NCBI GenBank assembly: GCA_040755755.1
Contig: JBFLZW010000083.1
Span: forward strand, 14,724-78,723
Source of the DNA: a bacterium
GTDB taxonomy: Bacteria > SZUA-182 > DTGQ01
Direction: 5' to 3'
Length of the DNA: 64,000 bases
The position numbers and the translations under genes were made by a program. This document shows positions 17,323 through 26,388 of the stretch, piece after piece (positions within the stretch are counted from its first letter, which is position 1; each line of letters begins with the position of its first letter). The notes under the pieces are model-generated. The model saw only the letters and a program-made list of their open reading frames with translations. It was not told the DNA's origin and did no database searches.

Positions 17323-17895
17323 ATGTCTTCAGTAAGTTCACAGATAATTGGAATTAATGCAGGAGCATCAGAGGACATTGGTGCAAAAGCCGATGCCGCG
17401 GTAATTGACCCGACCGCAGCAGCAAGTATTATAGCGGCTCTCAAGGGATTGCTCAAACAGTTGCAGGGAACCGGCTCAGGCTATGCGCCGGTATCTTTAT
17501 CTACCCAGCTTTCATCGGAATATGACACCATCGATGTTAGTCGTATGAGTAAAGGTGGAGTAGTTGTCGCTCATAATAGTATTACAGCTACAGCCACGAG
17601 CAGCGAGATTGATTGCCGCAGATTCAATACGGTCTCGGTGGAATGCTCGATAACTAACGTTTCTTCCGGCAACTGGCTTGTCGAAATCCTGGGTGATGCC
17701 ATGTCTGGCGGGACCTTCGGGCTCTGTTATGCTCCCAGGGATGATGGCACATTTACTCAGATGAAAACTCCTGTGCTCACTGCGAATGGCAATTATACAT
17801 ACTATTTTCGTGGCATCCCTAATTATATAAAGATCAAGGCTACCAGAACCACTGATGGGACTCTCACCTGCAAGGTGACTCTCATGAATCTGTAA
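17323..17895 (+). CDS. Unrecognised 190-residue protein, possibly a beta-rich structural protein
   Basis: I do not recognise a family. ATG 17323 has AGGAGGGAG upstream. The first 65 residues are small and polar with alanine-rich helices (GINAGASEDIGAKADAAVID, AAASIIAALKGLLKQL). The rest looks beta-rich, with Ser/Thr/Asn-rich strands (VVVAHNSITATATSSEIDCR, VEILGDAMSGGTFGL, YFRGIPNYIKIKATR). There is no signal peptide or membrane segment. The C-terminal half recalls phage tail or appendage beta-sandwich proteins, but that is impression only. It sits between a glycosyltransferase and a radical SAM gene on the same strand. Confidence 0.65.
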   Translation: MSSVSSQIIGINAGASEDIGAKADAAVIDPTAAASIIAALKGLLKQLQGTGSGYAPVSLSTQLSSEYDTIDVSRMSKGGVVVAHNSITATATSSEIDCRRFNTVSVECSITNVSSGNWLVEILGDAMSGGTFGLCYAPRDDGTFTQMKTPVLTANGNYTYYFRGIPNYIKIKATRTTDGTLTCKVTLMNL

Positions 17896-17933
17896 TCTTA
17901 CCATGCACTCATAAGAAGAGGTGATGAAAGGAA

Positions 17934-18929
17934 ATGGAATGCGCCGTTATCACGACCTACCGGTGTAATGCCCGCTGCCAGATGTGTGACACCTGGCAAA
18001 ACCCCACTTCGAGGAGCGAAGAGTTTGACCCGGCTATTTTGGAAAAGATCCCTCGCGGGATGGTCCGCCTCAATATTACCGGTGGGGAGCCGATGCTGAG
18101 AGATGATATTCTGGACATTGCACGCATTCTCGATAAAAAGACAGGTCGATTGGAGATCAGCACCAATGGCTATTTCACAGACCGTATCGTAAAAGTATGT
18201 GAGCAGTTCCCCAATATCACCATTCGGGTAAGCGTAGAGGGTTTGCCAAAATTGAACGATGAGCTGCGGGGAATCAAGAATGGTTTTGATCATGCCTTAC
18301 GAACCATCCTGCGTTTAAAAGCCCTGGGGATACGGGACATCGGCTTTGGGGTGGTGATATCTGACCGCAATTGCTCCGACCTTCTGGAGCTGTATAACCT
18401 TTGCTCCAGTATGGGAATAGAGTTTGGTAATGCAACGATGCACAACTCCTTCTACTTTCACAAGTTTGATAATAAAATTCAGGATGTTGACACCGTAGTG
18501 GCCCAGATGCATCACTTCATCCGTGCGCTTCTCTTAAGTCGCAGGAGCAGCCTGCGCATGCGGATAAAGGACTGGGCACGTGCCTATCTGAATCTCGGGA
18601 CATTGAGGTATATTGAAGGCAAAGCCAGGACCCTGTCGTGCGGAGCAGCTACGGATACTTTTTTCATAGACCCCTGGGGTATGATTATCGCCTGCAATGG
18701 TTCGGCTGAGCCGTGGATCATGGGTGATTTGAAAAAGCAATCATTCGACGAGATATGGCACAGCCCGCAGGCGGAAGAGGTACGACGGAGGGTACAGGAG
18801 TGCCAGCGCAACTGCTGGATGACAGGCACGGCAGTGCCAGCCATGCGAAGGAATATCTGGGTGCCGCTTGTGTGGATGCTTCAGAGCAAGGCGCGCCTTG
18901 CCCTGGGTAAAGAGGTGATATTTCAATGA
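17934..18929 (+). CDS. Radical SAM/SPASM-type protein in the glycan operon
   Basis: Radical S-adenosylmethionine enzyme. The cluster motif is C11-x3-C15-x2-C18 (CNARCQMC), followed by the SAM-binding GGEPMLRDD and a twitch/SPASM-like C-terminal half with CGAATDTFFIDPWG, ACNGS, GDLKKQSFDEIWHS and CQRNCW. Length is 331 residues. The SPASM cysteine set looks reduced, so a single auxiliary cluster is likely. It overlaps the next glycosyltransferase by 4 bp, so it belongs to the glycan operon. Possible roles include a radical sugar modification or action on the small protein encoded just upstream; neither can be decided. Confidence 0.82.
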   Translation: MECAVITTYRCNARCQMCDTWQNPTSRSEEFDPAILEKIPRGMVRLNITGGEPMLRDDILDIARILDKKTGRLEISTNGYFTDRIVKVCEQFPNITIRVSVEGLPKLNDELRGIKNGFDHALRTILRLKALGIRDIGFGVVISDRNCSDLLELYNLCSSMGIEFGNATMHNSFYFHKFDNKIQDVDTVVAQMHHFIRALLLSRRSSLRMRIKDWARAYLNLGTLRYIEGKARTLSCGAATDTFFIDPWGMIIACNGSAEPWIMGDLKKQSFDEIWHSPQAEEVRRRVQECQRNCWMTGTAVPAMRRNIWVPLVWMLQSKARLALGKEVIFQ

Positions 18930-20056
18930 TCAAAATCGCTTTCATGGGGATCAAGGGTTTACCCTCCCGCGGTGGAGCGGAGCGGGTAGTCGAGCCCATC
19001 GTTCATGAGCTTGCAGGCAGGCAGAAGCTGACCGTCTACTGCAATATCCGGTATACTCCCCAGGGCACAAATATAGATGGAGTGAGGTTGATCCGTATTC
19101 CGACCCTGCCGGGAAAATACCTTCAGCCGGTGTCTTTTTTCATCCTTTCCGCCCTCCATGCCGTATTCAAGGGAGATTATGACCTGATTCATCTGCACAA
19201 CGTTGAGGCCTGCTTCATTTTGCCATTACTGCGGATCAGATACCGGGTGATAGCCACTTCCCATGGCAGCCCCATTCGGGCTGCCAGGAGCAAATGGGGC
19301 CCTTTGGCCCGCACTCTGATGGGATTAACGGAGTATCCATATCTCCTCCTGCCCAATTGTGCTACCAGTGTCTCTCAGAGTGATGCCGAGTATTTTAAGC
19401 AACTCTACCGGCGAGAGGTATTCTATCTGCCGAACGGAATACAGCAACACCCGGTAAATCCGGAGATAGCCCGGCAAACCCTGGATGAGATGGGCTTAAG
19501 AGCCGGAGAATATATTCTCTTTGCTGCGGGCCGCATCGATCCTACCAAGGGGTGTCATCTGGTTCTCGATGCCTTTTACCAACTCAATCTGAATATAAGA
19601 CTCGTTATTGTGGGTGATTTATCCCAGGTACCGCACTACAGCCAAAACCTTCAGCAGAAGGCCGATGGCCGAACAGTGTTTATCCCGCACATCGCCGAAA
19701 AGGAAAAGCTGTTTGGCATTGTCCGGCACTGCCGCCTGTTTGTCTTCCCCTCGCTTGTCGAGGCCATGTCAATGATGTTGTTGGAAGTGGCAGCTCTGGG
19801 AGTTCCCTTGATCTGTAGTGATATTCCTGAAAATAAAGATGTTCTCGATAAACATGCCCTCTATTTTCGATCCGGGAACACTCAGGATCTTGCCCAAAAG
19901 ATGCGGTGGGCACTGGAGCATCCGGATGCCATGCTGAGCTTGGCTGCCAGAGCTCAAACGAGGGTCAAGAGCGTATATTCCCGGGAAAGAATGGTCGAGG
20001 AGTATGAATCATTGTACCTGAAAATTGCCAACTTGAATCCTTTGGAGATGGAATGA
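18926..20056 (+). CDS. Glycosyltransferase family 4 (DUF1972-like N-terminus)
   Basis: GT-B glycosyltransferase of the group with the N-terminal GIKGLPSRGGAERVVE motif (DUF1972, rhamnosyl/mannosyltransferase relatives). The donor domain carries FAAGRIDPTKGCH, and an EX7E-like segment appears in PSLVEAMSMMLLEVAALGVP. Length of 376 residues is usual. ATG overlaps the radical SAM stop by 4 bp, and its own stop overlaps the acyltransferase start by 4 bp. It probably adds the second or third sugar of the repeat unit; donor and acceptor are unknown. Confidence 0.88.
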   Translation: MIKIAFMGIKGLPSRGGAERVVEPIVHELAGRQKLTVYCNIRYTPQGTNIDGVRLIRIPTLPGKYLQPVSFFILSALHAVFKGDYDLIHLHNVEACFILPLLRIRYRVIATSHGSPIRAARSKWGPLARTLMGLTEYPYLLLPNCATSVSQSDAEYFKQLYRREVFYLPNGIQQHPVNPEIARQTLDEMGLRAGEYILFAAGRIDPTKGCHLVLDAFYQLNLNIRLVIVGDLSQVPHYSQNLQQKADGRTVFIPHIAEKEKLFGIVRHCRLFVFPSLVEAMSMMLLEVAALGVPLICSDIPENKDVLDKHALYFRSGNTQDLAQKMRWALEHPDAMLSLAARAQTRVKSVYSRERMVEEYESLYLKIANLNPLEME

Positions 20057-21012
20057 ACGATACCGCTTTTTTAAAATTCATCGCCATAGCCCTCATATTA
20101 AATTCACATTGCGACCCCTTTTATCCAATCAAAGCGTTTGCAACCGGGGGCACGATAGGGCTCTCTCTCTTTTTTGGGCTCAGTTCATTTGGGCTATTAT
20201 TGAGTGAACGGAAAAAACCAAGAGGTTTTCATGAATGGTATGGGAGAAGGATAAAAAGAATATACCCTTCTGTCTGGGTATTACTCATAATAGTATATTT
20301 ACCAATTAAGGTCCTGACAGGCGGCTTGCGTGGAGCGGACACATTCAGTGTGTTTGGAATGTTTTTTTATCCTCCTTTTTGGTTTCTGCAATCTCTCATG
20401 ATTTTTTATTTCCTGGGATTTTTTATAATTAAAAATTACCACAGAAAAAAGCTTCATTATTTTACCTTTGCATCAATGGCGCTCTATTTAATCGGCTACT
20501 TGTATTACCTTAATTTATCAGAATATTCAATTGAGAGTTTACCATTCAGGGCTATTTTCTATTTTTTAATTTTCTTATTCGGGATTTTCCTCGGAACAAA
20601 GAGCAATAAAATAATATTTTCAGGACCTTCTGATTTTCTGGCCTTGGTTTTTTTTATTTCACTCACGTATGTGCATAAATATCTCATGACAAAAAATAGT
20701 TTCATGTCACTGCAAATTATTCAACATCTCCTCATGTTTCCATCTTTATATTATTTTCTAAAATTAGCCAGATCGGACTTTGTTAATAACAGAATTATGC
20801 AGTTGCCGCCCATTTCAAATATCATTACCTATATCAGCAGCTTGACCCTTGAATTATTTATGGTCAATGTGACCATTAGCCCTGTAATTTGTACACTGAA
20901 CCTGCCCTTTCCCATGAATGTAATTATATTCATGGTTCTTACCTTCGTAATGGCTGCTTTACTCCATTACGTATCCGCCTGTCTCTCTGAGTCTATCGTA
21001 AAATTCTCCTGA
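20053..21012 (+). CDS. Acyltransferase 3 family membrane protein (OafA-like, short)
   Basis: Multi-pass inner-membrane acyltransferase that O-acylates sugars, usually with acetyl. It has about ten hydrophobic segments, an N-terminal AIALILNSHCDPFYP with the conserved histidine, and WYGRRIKRIYPSVW, which is the conserved arginine-rich segment of the family. At 319 residues it is near the lower end for the family and has no periplasmic SGNH extension. The gene is clearly AT-richer than its neighbours, suggesting separate acquisition. It is coupled to the upstream glycosyltransferase by an ATGA overlap. Confidence 0.83.
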   Translation: MNDTAFLKFIAIALILNSHCDPFYPIKAFATGGTIGLSLFFGLSSFGLLLSERKKPRGFHEWYGRRIKRIYPSVWVLLIIVYLPIKVLTGGLRGADTFSVFGMFFYPPFWFLQSLMIFYFLGFFIIKNYHRKKLHYFTFASMALYLIGYLYYLNLSEYSIESLPFRAIFYFLIFLFGIFLGTKSNKIIFSGPSDFLALVFFISLTYVHKYLMTKNSFMSLQIIQHLLMFPSLYYFLKLARSDFVNNRIMQLPPISNIITYISSLTLELFMVNVTISPVICTLNLPFPMNVIIFMVLTFVMAALLHYVSACLSESIVKFS

Positions 21013-21070
21013 GATACCACCACAAAGATTGAAGTTTAAATTTAGATATATCATCGGTAAGAGAGGTATT

Positions 21071-22627
21071 ATGATACTTTCCAAACATAAAATAAGCATG
21101 GCAGCTTTCGATATCATTCTCATCTTTGCAGGCTTCCATAGTGCTTTCTGGTTTGTCTTTGCTTCCGGCATCTGCGGCAGGCCACATTCATTTCCCCGGT
21201 ATTATGCGCCCTCCCTGGTATTGATCAGCGCGATCTTTCTTACAATATTCCAACTGGAGGGCTTATATAAATATCAGGCCATTACGAATCCCATTCACCA
21301 GCTCCAATCGCTTTTAAAATGCTATCTCAAATGCCTGGCCGCCGTTATCCTGATCATCTTTTTCTTCAAAACCGGATACATCGCCGATAGTCGGCTGACG
21401 ATTGGCCTGGGGTTTCTGATAAGCTTCCTTTTCATGGTTTTGGCTCGAGCCATAATTATACCGAAGCTTTTTTACTATCTGGTTACAACAGGCAGGATAA
21501 GAAAACGGGTACTCATTCTGGGAGCCGGGCAGCAGGGAAGCAGGGTCTGCACCTTCCTTGAGCATAATCCGAAAAATTATTTTCAGGTTGTTGGATTTGC
21601 TGACGATCATAAAAGAGCTGGCAGCCGGGTTTGCGGCAAGGAAGTTTTCGGTAACAGCTATGAGCTGGAAAACATCATTTCCAGCCGGAAGATCGAAGAA
21701 ATCATCCTTGCCATCAATAACATCAGTAGGGGAGCATTGCTGGACCTGATCGATCGGTGCAAGAGAGCAGGACTGGTAATTCATGTAGTTTCAGACCTGT
21801 TCTCCAGGGTGACCGAGAAAATAGAGGCCGAGGAATTTGGCGGCCTCATGACATTCCGGATCGTTCCCCGCCAGACAGGTATTATTCACCGGCTAGCCAA
21901 ACGGGCGGTTGACTTGATAGCATCCGCTGTTCTTTGCACCCTTCTTTCTCCCCTGTTTCTGATCATTGCCTTATTCATTAAATGGGATTCAGAGGGCCCG
22001 GTTTTCTATACAAGCAGGGTAGTCGGAAGGGGAGGAAAAACTTTTGTCTCCTATAAGTTCCGCAGCATGCTCAATCACCATGCGGATAACCGGGATGAGC
22101 AGCAAAAATATGAAGCAGGGAAAAATCGCCACCTCCAGTTCATGGAGAGTTTCATCCAGGGGAGGACCAATGGAGAATTTTTTGTCAAGGATGAATCCCG
22201 GATCACGAAGGTGGGCCGTTTTCTGCGAAAGCATTCACTGGATGAGCTGCCACAGCTTATCAACGTTTTTCGGGGAGAAATGAGCCTGGTGGGTCCCCGT
22301 TTTTGTTCAGTTGAAGAATATCAGTTTTATAAGCCGTGGCATAAGCGGCGGTTTCAGGTAAAACCCGGGATAACCGGACTGTGGCAGGTAAGGGGGCGAA
22401 GTGAAGTCAGTTATGACGACATGGTCATCCTGGATCTTTATTATATCCAGAATTGCTCATTTCTGTTCGACCTTGAGATTTTATTGAGAACCGTATCAGT
22501 GGTTTTTACAGGGAAAGGAAGCAGGGTATCAGGAGGAAATTCAAAAAATACAAAAATGAATGAAAGGGAGTTGACAACAGATGAAAGTACCTTTTGTGGA
22601 TCTGCAGATTCAGTATCAAACCATTAA
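21071..22627 (+). CDS. Polyprenyl-phosphate sugar-1-phosphate transferase (WcaJ/WbaP-like initiating enzyme)
   Basis: Initiates repeat-unit synthesis by moving a sugar-1-phosphate to undecaprenyl phosphate. The N-terminus has four to five membrane helices and a CoA-binding-like Rossmann domain (RVLILGAGQQGSRV). The catalytic sugar-transferase domain starts at KRAVDLIAS and includes SYKFRSM, LDELPQLINVFRGEMSLVGP and KPGITGLWQVRGR. An extra acidic loop of about 40 residues follows SYKFRSM. I chose ATG 21071 (GAGAGG upstream) rather than an in-frame codon at 21029. The 3' end overlaps the aminotransferase gene by 47 bp. The sugar may be the diamino sugar built by the next three genes. Confidence 0.9.
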   Translation: MILSKHKISMAAFDIILIFAGFHSAFWFVFASGICGRPHSFPRYYAPSLVLISAIFLTIFQLEGLYKYQAITNPIHQLQSLLKCYLKCLAAVILIIFFFKTGYIADSRLTIGLGFLISFLFMVLARAIIIPKLFYYLVTTGRIRKRVLILGAGQQGSRVCTFLEHNPKNYFQVVGFADDHKRAGSRVCGKEVFGNSYELENIISSRKIEEIILAINNISRGALLDLIDRCKRAGLVIHVVSDLFSRVTEKIEAEEFGGLMTFRIVPRQTGIIHRLAKRAVDLIASAVLCTLLSPLFLIIALFIKWDSEGPVFYTSRVVGRGGKTFVSYKFRSMLNHHADNRDEQQKYEAGKNRHLQFMESFIQGRTNGEFFVKDESRITKVGRFLRKHSLDELPQLINVFRGEMSLVGPRFCSVEEYQFYKPWHKRRFQVKPGITGLWQVRGRSEVSYDDMVILDLYYIQNCSFLFDLEILLRTVSVVFTGKGSRVSGGNSKNTKMNERELTTDESTFCGSADSVSNH

Positions 22628-23711
22628 GCCTGAAATTGATGCCGCTGTTCAGGATGTTCTGGACAGTGCTGCCTTTATCATGGGCCCGAAGGTAGCGGAG
22701 TTCGAACAGGGTTTTGCCCGGCTTCACTCGGCAGCATATTGTATTGGAACCAGCTCAGGGACAGACTCTCTGCACCTTGCTCTTTGGGCGGCAGGCATCC
22801 AGTCAGGAGATGCCGTGATTATTCCGGTAAACACCTTTATTGCCACGGCAGAGGCGGTGAGCCTGTGCGGTGCGGAGCCGGTTTTTATCGACTGTGATGA
22901 ATACTATAACCTTGATGTCTCAAAGCTGAAGCAGAAGCTGTCGGCGCTGAGAGCAAAGGAGTGGGCCAGGCTCAAGGGGATCATTCCGGTACATCTTTAT
23001 GGCCAGCCGGCAGACATGGATGAAATTGCAGCCCTGGCCAGGGAGTATGACCTTGTGATGATCGAAGATTGCGCTCAGGCGCATTGTGCCCAATGGAACG
23101 GCAGGCCGGTTGGGACATTCGGCCTGGTTGGCTGTTTTTCCTTCTACCCCGGCAAGAACCTGGGAGCCTATGGTGAAGCAGGGGCGGTGATAACCAATGA
23201 TCGCAGCCTCTATGAGGCCATGATGCTGATCCATGATCACGGCGCCAGGATCAGGTATCATCACCATGTGATCGGACATAACTACCGGATGGAGGGCATT
23301 CAGGGAGCAGTCCTTTCCGTCAAGCTGAACTATATCAATTCCTGGACCGAAAAGCGGCGGGAAAACGCGAACCTTTACGGTGAGTTGCTGAAAGACGTGG
23401 TGGAGGTTGCCATTCCAAAGATCAAGCCGGGCCGAACACATTCATTTCATCTTTATGTCGTCAGGGTAAAAGAGCGGGACGCTCTGATGAAATATTTAAC
23501 TGATCACGGGATCAGTACTGGCCTGCATTACCCTGTTCCTCTTCACCTTCAAAAGGCCTATGCACATCTTGGATACCGGAGGGGCGATTTCCCGATGGCG
23601 GAAAAGATGGCCGGTGAGATTCTATCGCTGCCCATGTATCCGGAATTGACGAAGGAGCAGATTAATTATGTGGTGAACCAAATCAAGAACTTTTTCGGGA
23701 AGAGGCGGTGA
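22581..23711 (+). CDS. DegT/DnrJ/EryC1 sugar aminotransferase (WbpE-like)
   Basis: PLP-dependent enzyme that aminates a keto nucleotide sugar using glutamate. The PLP lysine is Lys192 in FYPGKNLGAYG; IEDCAQAHCA carries the cofactor-binding aspartate; GTSSGTDSLHLAL and PVNTFIATAEAV are family motifs. Length of 376 residues is normal. The next two genes encode an oxidoreductase and an acetyltransferase, matching the dehydrogenase-aminotransferase-acetyltransferase logic of WbpB/WbpE/WbpD, which makes a 3-acetamido sugar. No UDP-sugar 6-dehydrogenase is present in the window. SD GGGAGT precedes the ATG. Confidence 0.87.
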   Translation: MKVPFVDLQIQYQTIKPEIDAAVQDVLDSAAFIMGPKVAEFEQGFARLHSAAYCIGTSSGTDSLHLALWAAGIQSGDAVIIPVNTFIATAEAVSLCGAEPVFIDCDEYYNLDVSKLKQKLSALRAKEWARLKGIIPVHLYGQPADMDEIAALAREYDLVMIEDCAQAHCAQWNGRPVGTFGLVGCFSFYPGKNLGAYGEAGAVITNDRSLYEAMMLIHDHGARIRYHHHVIGHNYRMEGIQGAVLSVKLNYINSWTEKRRENANLYGELLKDVVEVAIPKIKPGRTHSFHLYVVRVKERDALMKYLTDHGISTGLHYPVPLHLQKAYAHLGYRRGDFPMAEKMAGEILSLPMYPELTKEQINYVVNQIKNFFGKRR

Positions 23712-23721
23712 AGACAAACTT

Positions 23722-24684
23722 ATGTGCAAAGTAGCCGTGTTAGGCCTGGGGTGGTGGGGATCCAAGCTGTTGCGGAATGTACTCCATCATCCCGCAGTTG
23801 AAAGCGTGACAGGGGTTGACCCCTCTGCAGTTCGCCGTCAAGAAATTGCTGCAAATCTGAACGCTCCCGTGTTGGCTGATCCTGAAGAGATATTCCGGGA
23901 TCCTTCAATCAGGGCCATAGTAATTGCCACTCCACCGAAAACCCATTTTGAGCTGGCCAAAAGTGCCCTGGCAGCCGGCAAAGATGTGCTGATAACCAAG
24001 CCTCCGACCAAAACCCTTGCGGAGCTTGAATACCTTACAGCTCTGGCCGGGCAAAACAGGTGCATCTTTATGATGGATTCCACCTTTGTCTACAGTGAGC
24101 CGGTCTGGAAAATCAGAGAGCTGCTCGAAAGTAATCTTTTTCCGGATATCGTATTCATTCAATCCCTGCGCTACGGAAATGACCTTCGTCTGCACCATGT
24201 AAGCCGTCTGCAGGAAACCATGCTGGATAATGGAATCAGTGTGGTCGAGGACCTTGTGTTCCATGATCTGGCTATTCTCAATTACCTGCTGCCAGGCACG
24301 AGGTTTCAGCCAAAAGCCGGTCACAAGGTCAATCTGCTCTCGAATACCCTCTGTGATACGGCCTTTATCCGGCTGGATACTGACAAATTCCCTGTTCATA
24401 TCGGATTGAGCTGGACCTTGCCGGAGCGGCGGCGCGAACTGTTGATCTGTGATCGAAAGAAGCAATTGATATTTGATGATCTTGCAGCAGGTAGCAAGCT
24501 CAGGCTGTTCTGGATCGAAGAAAAGCGGGAAGATCTCATCGGGCATGGACATGAAGAGCCCCTTTTCCGGGTAATTGACCACTTCCTGCACTGCATCCAA
24601 ACCAGAGGGACCCCGTTTACCGATGGAGTATATATGCTGAAAGTGATGCGCATCTTTCAATCGGTGCTGGAGCTGTTCCCATGA
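23722..24684 (+). CDS. Gfo/Idh/MocA oxidoreductase (WbpB/WlbA-like position)
   Basis: NAD(P)-dependent sugar dehydrogenase. The N-terminal Rossmann motif is VAVLGLGWWGSKLLR. The usual EKP catalytic-loop motif appears as TKPPTKT near residues 93-99, keeping the lysine but replacing the glutamate. The C-terminal half is the family's open beta-sheet dimer domain. Length is 320 residues. It is 10 bp after the aminotransferase and overlaps the acetyltransferase by 4 bp. By context it would oxidise C3 of a UDP-amino sugar to create the ketone for amination; sequence alone shows only the family. Confidence 0.8.
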   Translation: MCKVAVLGLGWWGSKLLRNVLHHPAVESVTGVDPSAVRRQEIAANLNAPVLADPEEIFRDPSIRAIVIATPPKTHFELAKSALAAGKDVLITKPPTKTLAELEYLTALAGQNRCIFMMDSTFVYSEPVWKIRELLESNLFPDIVFIQSLRYGNDLRLHHVSRLQETMLDNGISVVEDLVFHDLAILNYLLPGTRFQPKAGHKVNLLSNTLCDTAFIRLDTDKFPVHIGLSWTLPERRRELLICDRKKQLIFDDLAAGSKLRLFWIEEKREDLIGHGHEEPLFRVIDHFLHCIQTRGTPFTDGVYMLKVMRIFQSVLELFP

Positions 24685-25271
24685 GCAGCAAACGAGAAGT
24701 GAATCCGCCTCCCTTCATTCACCAATTAGCCATAGTTGAAACCAAAAAGATTGGCTGCGGTACCCGTATCTGGGCATGGACCCACATTCAAGAGGATGTT
24801 GTGGTGGGAGAGTATTGTAATGTCGGAGAGCACTGTTTTTTGGAAAACGGCGTTTCGATAGGCAATCGGGTTGTGGTTAAGAATGGCATTTCCCTCTGGC
24901 AGGGAATCACCGTTGCGGACCAGGCTTTCATAGGGCCTCATGTTGTTTTTACCAATGAGCGGTTTCCACGCTCCGGCTTTCCCAAGCCGTATGAGGCCAT
25001 TACCATTGAGCGGGGAGCAAGTATTGGCGCCGGTTCAGTTATTGTTCCCGGCATCCGGATAGGCTGTTATGCAACTATCGGTGCTGGTTCGGTAGTTACC
25101 CGCACGGTGGCCGACCATGCCCTGGTATTTGGAAATCCTGCCAGGCGACAGGGCTGGATGTGTATATGCGGTTTAAAGCTGAAAGTCAGTGATCCAATGG
25201 CCCCGACAACCTGTGAGTGCGGAAGGAAGTATGAAATATATCAAGAAACCTGCCGGCTGCTGGCTGGCTGA
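24681..25271 (+). CDS. Left-handed beta-helix N-acetyltransferase (WbpD/WlbB-like)
   Basis: Hexapeptide-repeat acetyltransferase that N-acetylates the amino sugar. Repeats are visible from IGCGTRIWAWTHIQEDVVVG to IGAGSVVTRTVADHALVFG, with the GNPAR turn that ends the helix. A C-terminal mini zinc-ribbon (GWMCICG ... CECGRKYE) is characteristic of the WbpD/WlbB branch. Length is 196 residues. It completes the three-gene amino-sugar cassette. An alternative is a dTDP-3-amino-sugar acetyltransferase of the FdtC type. Confidence 0.87.
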   Translation: MSSKREVNPPPFIHQLAIVETKKIGCGTRIWAWTHIQEDVVVGEYCNVGEHCFLENGVSIGNRVVVKNGISLWQGITVADQAFIGPHVVFTNERFPRSGFPKPYEAITIERGASIGAGSVIVPGIRIGCYATIGAGSVVTRTVADHALVFGNPARRQGWMCICGLKLKVSDPMAPTTCECGRKYEIYQETCRLLAG

Positions 25272-25303
25272 AATATAAACCTAAGTGTAAGGAGATTGGA
25301 GAG

Positions 25304-26374
25304 ATGATAATTACCAGAACCCCATTCAGGATAACCCTGGGAGGAGGAGGAACGGATTTGCCTTCGTATTATACCCGATACGGAGGGTTTGTCTTTAGTG
25401 CTGCCATCAACAAGTATATGTTTATTAATTTAAACCGGCCGGTAGTAGATGATCTGGTCAGGGTAAAGTACGCCAAATCGGAAATTGTCAAGCACAGGGA
25501 TGATCTCCAGCACGAGATTGCCAGGGCTGCCCTGAGCATGCTGGGCATTGAAAAGGCCATTGAAGTCATTTCATCAGCCGACATTCCTGATGGGACAGGG
25601 CTGGGATCATCGAGCTGTTACACCGTTGGCCTGCTGAACGCTATTCATGCATTAAAGCGTGATTATATCAGTCTTCCTGATCTGGCCGAGGAAGCCTGCT
25701 ACCTCGAGATTGAGCAGTTAAAGAAACCTATCGGAAAGCAGGATCAATATATTGCCACCTTCGGGGGATTGACTGCCTTTGAGATTGCCAGGGATGGGAG
25801 AGTTACCGTGATGCGGGTTGATGTTCCTCCCAGCGTAGTGGACGACCTCAGGCGAAATATGTTGATGTTCTACACCGGCGTATCGCGGCAGAGTATGGAT
25901 ATCCTGAGTGAGCAGAATAAAGGGGCGCAAAACAGCAAAAAGACGGTACTGGACAGTCTTCACTATATCAAAGAAAGCGGATACCAGATCAAGGAGCTGA
26001 TTGAAAAGGGGAACTTGACCGATTTTGGCCTGATGCTGGACAAGCACTGGGAACATAAGAAGAAAATGTCTTCCAAAATATCCAGCCTGGAATTTGACCG
26101 GATTTATCAGGTAGCCAAAGACTATGGGGCTCTTGGTGGAAAAATAACCGGTGCCGGAGGGGGAGGCTTTTTCCTGTTTTACATTGAGAAAGGCCATGAC
26201 CAGTTACGAACGGCGATGCATATGATGGGGCTTCGGGAAATGCGGTTTAACTTTGAGTTTGAAGGATCAAAGATTCTCGTAAACCTGGTGAACAGTGAAA
26301 ATGAATATCAGGGGCGTCACTTGTGGAGCATACCCCAGATTCAGAAGAGAATGTCGGTAATCCATGCAATTTAA
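25304..26374 (+). CDS. hddA: D-glycero-alpha-D-manno-heptose-7-phosphate kinase-like GHMP kinase
   Basis: GHMP-fold kinase that phosphorylates heptose 7-phosphate at C1 on the GDP-heptose route. The N-terminus IITRTPFRITLGGGGTDLPS and the ATP loop PDGTGLGSSSCYTVGLLNAI are diagnostic of the HddA/fucose-kinase-like group; KPIGKQDQYIATFGG and ITGAGGGGFFLFY complete the active site. Length of 356 residues is typical. AAGGAGATTGGAGAG precedes the ATG. GmhA-, GmhB- and HddC-like genes lie 4-6 kb downstream on the same strand, which supports the heptose role over L-fucose kinase. Confidence 0.87.
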   Translation: MIITRTPFRITLGGGGTDLPSYYTRYGGFVFSAAINKYMFINLNRPVVDDLVRVKYAKSEIVKHRDDLQHEIARAALSMLGIEKAIEVISSADIPDGTGLGSSSCYTVGLLNAIHALKRDYISLPDLAEEACYLEIEQLKKPIGKQDQYIATFGGLTAFEIARDGRVTVMRVDVPPSVVDDLRRNMLMFYTGVSRQSMDILSEQNKGAQNSKKTVLDSLHYIKESGYQIKELIEKGNLTDFGLMLDKHWEHKKKMSSKISSLEFDRIYQVAKDYGALGGKITGAGGGGFFLFYIEKGHDQLRTAMHMMGLREMRFNFEFEGSKILVNLVNSENEYQGRHLWSIPQIQKRMSVIHAI

Positions 26375-26388
26375 GTTAAGGTAAGGCC

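Noticed and set aside
17323-17895. Prophage remnant
   Set aside because: No integrase, capsid, terminase or other phage genes are nearby, and the gene is embedded in a co-directional glycan operon.
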